Positions 6,469 through 10,188 of a stretch of 10,188 bases of DNA are shown piece by piece. Each line of letters begins with the position of its first letter. Within the stretch, counting starts at the first letter, position 1. The notes under the pieces are model-generated. The model did not search any database. It was not told where the DNA came from and saw nothing but the letters and a program-made list of their open reading frames with translations. Both the position numbers and the translations under genes were made by a program. Source of the stretch: Euperipatoides rowelli (Eukaryota > Onychophora > Udeonychophora > Euonychophora > Peripatopsidae); assembly GCA_003024985.2 (NCBI GenBank), contig PXIH01S0057823.1. One strand, written 5' to 3'.

Positions 6469-7239
6469 ATGTCTTGGCTTTTAAAATTCACAAGCCTTGA
6501 CGAAGTTCAAACGCCATCTCAGGGTTTAGAAAATATTTTGTTTTTCATGCTGATGCGGTCGGTCGGTGAATTCAAACATCATCAATTTTTCCATATTATG
6601 GTTTCCTGTACAAACAATTTTGGCAGAATTGTGACATACACTTGTAGAGTCTACAATGTAGACTTTGGGAATGTGCTCTCAATAAGGTCAACTTATAAAC
6701 AAATATTGCAGGAGATGCAGTTCGCAATAACACCAACAGAAAGCATTGATTTTAACACACTCCCTTATCTTAAAAAATCTAAAAATCATCTNAATGGATG
6801 GTTTAAATCCCTCATCATCCCAGGGCCTGTTTCCAATGCAGGAAGACAGGCCACAACATAAATGTGCATCCTGTAAACAATGTTATTGAAGGGAGGGGGG
6901 GGGGGGCATTGGTGCCCCAAATCCTACAGTTCAGCCCTTTAGGCAACTTTATCACAATTTTACCAGAACACATCACAAACTATGAGTGCTACAGGGCAGG
7001 ATATGGCTCTTGAAATTGGATCACATGATTTATTTCAATCGAAGCAAGGACTGGTTCACAATATATCTTTATTGGATTCTGACTCAATGGGAATTTTAAA
7101 TACATTGGTGAAGGAATCACTGTTACTGGCAAACAAACGACCTCAAGAACTATCTCAGAATGCAGTGGATACCAGTACTTCTAAAGTTAATGATAATTTT
7201 ATTTCCAATATTTCTGAAGGGAGGGGGCAGGGGGCATAA
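6469..7239 (+). pseudogene. LINE ORF1 remnant with zinc knuckle
   Basis: ORF1 proteins coat LINE RNA in the cytoplasm. Frame 1 from an ATG at 6469 is open for ~130 codons (SWLLKFTSLDEV, VYNVDFGNVLSIRSTYKQ) but reads past the knuckle out of frame. The knuckle is in frame 3, CFQCRKTGHNINVH at 6828-6869: Cys-x2-Cys-x4-His-x4 then His where Cys is usual. Frame 3 then passes through a 12-base G-run (6895-6906) to a stop at 7011. Frame 1 resumes at an ATG at 6982 (SATGQDMALEIGSHDLF) and ends at 7239 with ISEGRGQGA. A similar VIEGRG occurs after the knuckle. The undetermined base at 6792 lies close to the first frame change, so part of the breakage could be sequencing error. Confidence 0.7.
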
Positions 7240-7429
7240 AATTAAAAACTTTAAATGAACAAGTTTTGTATTTTAATTAAGACTTTTCAGTAAATATTAT
7301 TTTACTTTCTGTCTGGGTATTTTTTTGTTTTCAGGATGATTTTTTTTTTACAAATTTTCCATTTGCATAGCATTGACTCAAAACATTTTGAATTTAAATG
7401 TATTTTTATTTCTCTTTTTCACCGGGATC
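7240..7429 (+). other. ORF1-ORF2 spacer of the LINE
   Basis: About 190 bp of AT-rich, pyrimidine-rich DNA (runs of 7 and 10 T near 7321 and 7339) between the ORF1 stop and the ATG of ORF2. No conserved motif seen. Confidence 0.5.
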
Positions 7430-8213
7430 ATGGCACCTGTTACTTTATCATTAAATATACAGGGCTTAAATTCTAAAAAGAAAAAGAAGAATATAAAGAC
7501 ATTTTTACTTATCATGATGTTGATATTGTTTTCTTGCAGGAGACCAAACTGTGTGGAGGCAAAGTGGAGGGGGGGGGGATATGTTGAAGTTTTTTTTTTT
7601 TCATTTTCCAGGGTAACTCCCCAAAGTCATGTCAGGGTGTCATGATCCTTGTTGCTAAGAGCTTCATTTTTTCTGATTTATCTATAATTAAGGCTAAATA
7701 ATCATCTCTTTGATTTATGAAGCCAGTAGAATGTTGTTAGTAAATTACTATGGGCTGAGCCGTCTGGCAACTAATAGACTGCTATTTGCTGATCTTTTAT
7801 CTCATCTCCCACTCAGGTGAGATTTTGTCATTCTTGGAGATTTCAATCATCCAGATTTGAGTTTGGACTCTACTTTTTCATCTCATTTCCAGACTCTCAA
7901 TCTTGTAAACACGGCTATCGTGAATGGGAAGGACCATTTGCCCACTCATCTATCCACTGTCGGGCACACATTAGATTATTTTTATATTACACCCAGCATG
8001 GCATCCACATCAGACTTCAATGGCCAGTTTAATGCTCAATCTGATCACACAACATTATTGCTACATGTAGGATCCACTAGTTCACCTACAGTACCACTCC
8101 ATGCTGTTCTACAGTGTCATACTTTAATCACACCCATAATAGAATTCAATCCATTATTTTTTCGAACATTTACATCAATGCATCACATCTTTTTTTTAAC
8201 AATTTTACAATAG
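7430..8213 (+). pseudogene. LINE ORF2 remnant: APE-type endonuclease
   Basis: The endonuclease nicks target DNA to prime reverse transcription. ORF2 probably started at the ATG at 7430 (MAPVTLSLNIQGLNS), with the conserved Asn 9 codons in. Frame 2 gives NIKTFLL; frame 1 gives DVDIVFLQETKL with the catalytic Glu at 7540-7542. G-run 7569-7578 and T-run 7590-7601 shift the frame (GYVEVFFFSFSR). Frame 1 holds GVMILVAKSFIF; frame 3 from 7728 holds LLVNYYGLSRLATNRLLFAD. After a TGA at 7818-7820, frame 3 continues with DFVILGDFNHPD (Asp 7839, Asn 7845), HTLDYFYITP and QSDHTTLLLHV (Asp-His at 8043-8048). Every catalytic block of the APE fold is present, so only the frame is damaged. The last ~40 codons belong to the linker. 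Confidence 0.9.
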
Positions 8214-8700
8214 ATAATTATTTCAGTTTCAATGTTTTTATTGTTAAATCATTGGTGGATTTTAATTGTATGCTAAGCGTCATGTCTCCAAGTGGATGTC
8301 CGATTTGAGTGATCTCTTGGCTGGAATGTGAAACATAGATATTACCCAAGTTTCTTTTTTTCGCAAATGCCAGAAGGAATATATCCAACTTTCATAAATG
8401 CAGGAATTGGAACAGTTTCACTTATTAAAGAAAAAAATAGTTGCCACCTGGCAGGAGATATCTACTCTCACTATCTCTACTTTTTTAAGTAAATCACATG
8501 CTCAACCAGTTTCCTTCATATTTGATGGACAAATAATCTTACTGGCTTTCTAAGTTACAGCACATACAATAATATTTCACTGGAGTGTTTTCTTCATTAT
8601 TGCTTTGTACCCCATACTTTTTCAAAGCAATTGCGTTTCTCATCAATGACGACATACATTCTCAAAATAATTTTATCATTAAGAAGAGGACTTTCTCAAA
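8214..8700 (+). pseudogene. LINE ORF2 remnant: endonuclease-RT linker
   Basis: Stretch between the endonuclease and RT domains, with multiple stops and frame changes and no conserved catalytic motif. Protein-like fragments are visible in several frames (for example LEQLNTKSSPGPD entering the RT in frame 1). It matches the expected linker length of roughly 150-200 residues and is assigned by position. Confidence 0.6.
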
Positions 8701-9460
8701 GCCTTAGAACAATTAAATACAAAGAGCTCGCCTGGGCCTGATATACTTACTGCAGGTATTTTTAAAAAAAATTAGAACATTTTTGTTCCAAACTTGCTAC
8801 TCCTCTATAACAGTTTGATCGCTTTACCGTATACTGAAAAATCATACATTCATTCTTATCTCATCTTACACTGAAAGCATGACATTTTCATTAATGCAAA
8901 ACTGGACTTGACACATACAAGGCCCATAAATGTACAATATTTTGATTCCAAGATTTTCACAAGGATTCTAAATAATATACTTAACCAACTGCTTCAACTA
9001 TACTGTCTCCTTTTCACTTTTTCATAAAAATGAGGACCATACGTACAACAATTAACTTATTACAGCACGTACTACATCATGTAAAGGTACACTCAACTTT
9101 GTCAATTGCAATTTTCTTTCTTGGCATAAGAAAAGCTTTGGATTATGTGTCCCATAAGTTTTTAGTTTCCAGGATAATCCACTACTTTAGATGTTCTTCT
9201 TTGTTGAGAGGCTTAATAAACTATTTCACCAATAAGTATGTCTTTGTAAAATACCTAGGCAAGTTATTTTATTCTTTTCCTGTGAGGAGGGGGTTACTCA
9301 GGGTTTTGCTCTGAGTGCCAACCTCTTTGCAGTATAAATTGATAGCCTCTTGGTTCAGCTTACCAATCTGGGTGCTCAGATATGGATACCGTCAATAAAT
9401 TTGCACCTCTCTGCCTCCAAATAAATAGATGATTTAACAGTTTTTTTCTAGTATTAAAGT
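8701..9460 (+). pseudogene. LINE ORF2 remnant: reverse transcriptase fingers and palm
   Basis: Target-primed reverse transcriptase. Frame 1 holds KSSPGPDILTAGIFKK at 8722-8769 (the usual Ser/Lys-Pro-Gly-Pro-Asp entry motif). Frame 2 holds HTRPINVQYFDSKIFTRILN from about 8924. Frame 3 (9030-9314) holds INLLQHVLHHVK, then FLGIRKALDYVSHKFLVSRI and FPVRRG. The first residue of the metal-binding pair in the Asp-x-x-Lys-Ala motif is Gly (9123-9125). After a one-base shift, frame 2 holds TQGFALSANLF and ends with a TAA and IDDLTVFF at 9422-9448. This corresponds to the Tyr-Ala-Asp-Asp box: both aspartates remain (9428-9433), but Tyr is now a stop and Ala is Ile. Confidence 0.9.
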
Positions 9461-9770
9461 GCATATTCCTCAAGACTTTCAGCTGCTTCATGCCTTTAGT
9501 CAATGTACCAGGTCTGAATTTAATGCAAATAACACCCACATATGGTTTCCTTATAACAATCAAGTTGATAATCATTACAACATTAGTCTATCAGGCACTT
9601 ATTTTGGAATTCCTTTCCTTTACAGTTGGTTTCTTATCAAGCATATACTTCAAGAAACGATTATGGCAAGGTTCGAGAAGGCTGAGACCCTACTCAAGGT
9701 GAAGCCTTTATCCCTATTAATGTGCATAAAAATTATAAATGCATACTTATTCCCCACTATAAACTATTAA
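9459..9770 (+). pseudogene. LINE ORF2 remnant: RT thumb region
   Basis: Frame 3 is open for ~104 codons up to a TAA at 9768-9770. It reads FQLLHAFSQCTRSEFNANNT, then SLSGTYFGIPF (the usual Tyr-Leu-Gly-Ile/Val-Pro strand), FEKAETLLKVKPLSLL and IKIINAYLFPTINY. This is the order seen after the catalytic box in L1-like ORF2 proteins. The motif is recognisable before the ATG at 9459 (SIKV precedes), so that ATG is internal. Confidence 0.87.
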
Positions 9771-10188
9771 GTCTTGCACATGACCTTCAACAAGGGATTT
9801 GTAAGTAAACCATATGGCATGGCACATAGGATTCTATGGGGGTCAAAGCTAATGACCATCTCCAGGAATCACCTCTGTTTGAGCCTTCGACATGGGGCCT
9901 TGAACTTCATGACATAGTGTGTATGTTTAAGGTTAATCAAGAAAACCACTTCCTGTATTTTGAACTATCTGGAACTTTTGAATCCAATTCAGGAGGAGGA
10001 ACCTACTGACATGCCACCCCCTTATAACAATGAACCTTCTTTTATGATAGCTTTATGCCAAAACTTCCAATATTTAATTGATGACTTTGACTTGCCTGTA
10101 GCCACTAAGTTTTCATATCGGGCATGCACTGATCTACTTGATTCAGACTTTGTACCCTCTCATATGGCTAGGCACTTATGACATTGTT
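9771..10188 (+). pseudogene. LINE ORF2 remnant: C-terminal region, runs off the edge
   Basis: Two overlapping frames carry it. Frame 2 from about 9854 reads FEPSTWGLELHDIVCMFKVN, resembling the Gly-Gly-Leu-Gly-Leu segment typical after the thumb of L1-like ORF2. Frame 3 from about 9960 reads LELLNPIQEEEPTDMPP, LIDDFDLPVATKFSYRACT and DLLDSDFVPSHMARHL, then a TGA at 10179-10181 that may replace a Trp codon. The second part is the longest clean run of the C-terminus. I recognise no named domain in it. The element must continue beyond the window. Confidence 0.72.

Larger units (their letters stand above)
6245..10188 (+). mobile_element. Degenerate LINE (L1/Tx1-like), continues past right edge
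   Basis: The plus strand carries the two-ORF plan of an APE-type non-LTR retrotransposon. ORF1 remnants contain a CCHC-type knuckle near 6828, and ORF2 remnants from about 7430 contain an APE endonuclease, a reverse transcriptase and C-terminal sequence. Motif style (LNIQGLNS, LQETKL, ILGDFN, SPGPD, RPI plus KIFTRIL, KALD, IDD, SLSGTYFGIPF, IKIINAYLFP) is closest to L1/Tx1-group elements; the clade is inferred by eye. Several frame changes and stops make it non-functional. The 5' end is not defined, and the 3' end with any poly-A or microsatellite tail lies beyond the window. It has the same orientation as the gypsy element upstream. Confidence 0.9.

Noticed and set aside
6556-6569. CGGT repeated three times
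   Set aside because: Too short to be more than a chance micro-repeat; no family or function suggested.
1-10188. tRNA genes, CRISPR arrays, bacterial operons or phage genes
   Set aside because: No tRNA cloverleaf, no regular spacer-repeat pattern and no ribosome-binding-site-led genes seen; all coding remnants are eukaryotic transposon proteins.

Overview
The window looks like intergenic or intronic DNA from an AT-rich animal genome, and it is almost entirely a graveyard of transposable elements. I see no intact host gene, RNA gene, operon or CRISPR array. The evidence for an animal is a Ty3/gypsy element of metazoan type, an APE-endonuclease LINE resembling the L1/Tx1 group, a foldback DNA transposon, and GA, CAT and ATT microsatellites. 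A marine invertebrate such as a mollusc would fit, but that is a guess from style. One unresolved base (position 6792) points to a draft assembly.

Layout. 1-1160: AT-rich DNA with a GA-rich start and no supportable gene; it may hide the eroded gag end of the next element. About 1165-4768, plus strand: a dead Ty3/gypsy retrotransposon. In order, it has a gag-pol linker, aspartic protease, reverse transcriptase, RNase H, integrase (zinc finger, core, GPY/F module), a proline-rich Pol tail and a putative 3' LTR that contains a compound CAT/ATT microsatellite. The domain order is complete, but the reading frame changes many times and several catalytic residues are gone. No 5' LTR is visible.

4853-5491: a 639-bp non-autonomous foldback/MITE-like element. 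It has arms of roughly 190 and 230 bp and an 8-bp (possibly 9-bp) target-site duplication, CAATTTTA, on both sides. It is the cleanest structure in the window. 5500-6240: AT-rich DNA holding a two-copy 65-bp tandem duplication.

About 6245-10188, plus strand: a dead LINE that runs off the right edge. ORF1 remnants carry a retroviral-type zinc knuckle. ORF2 remnants begin near 7430 with an APE endonuclease (LNIQG, LQET, ILGDFN, SDH), continue into a reverse transcriptase (SPGPD, RPI, KALD, IDD) and end with C-terminal sequence.

In life, the gypsy enzymes would have copied RNA into DNA and integrated it, and the LINE endonuclease and RT would have copied LINE RNA at a nicked target. The foldback element would have depended on a transposase encoded elsewhere. 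Nothing here looks active. I found no convincing new biological system. The most original object is the foldback element, because of its arm asymmetry and paired splice-donor-like motifs.
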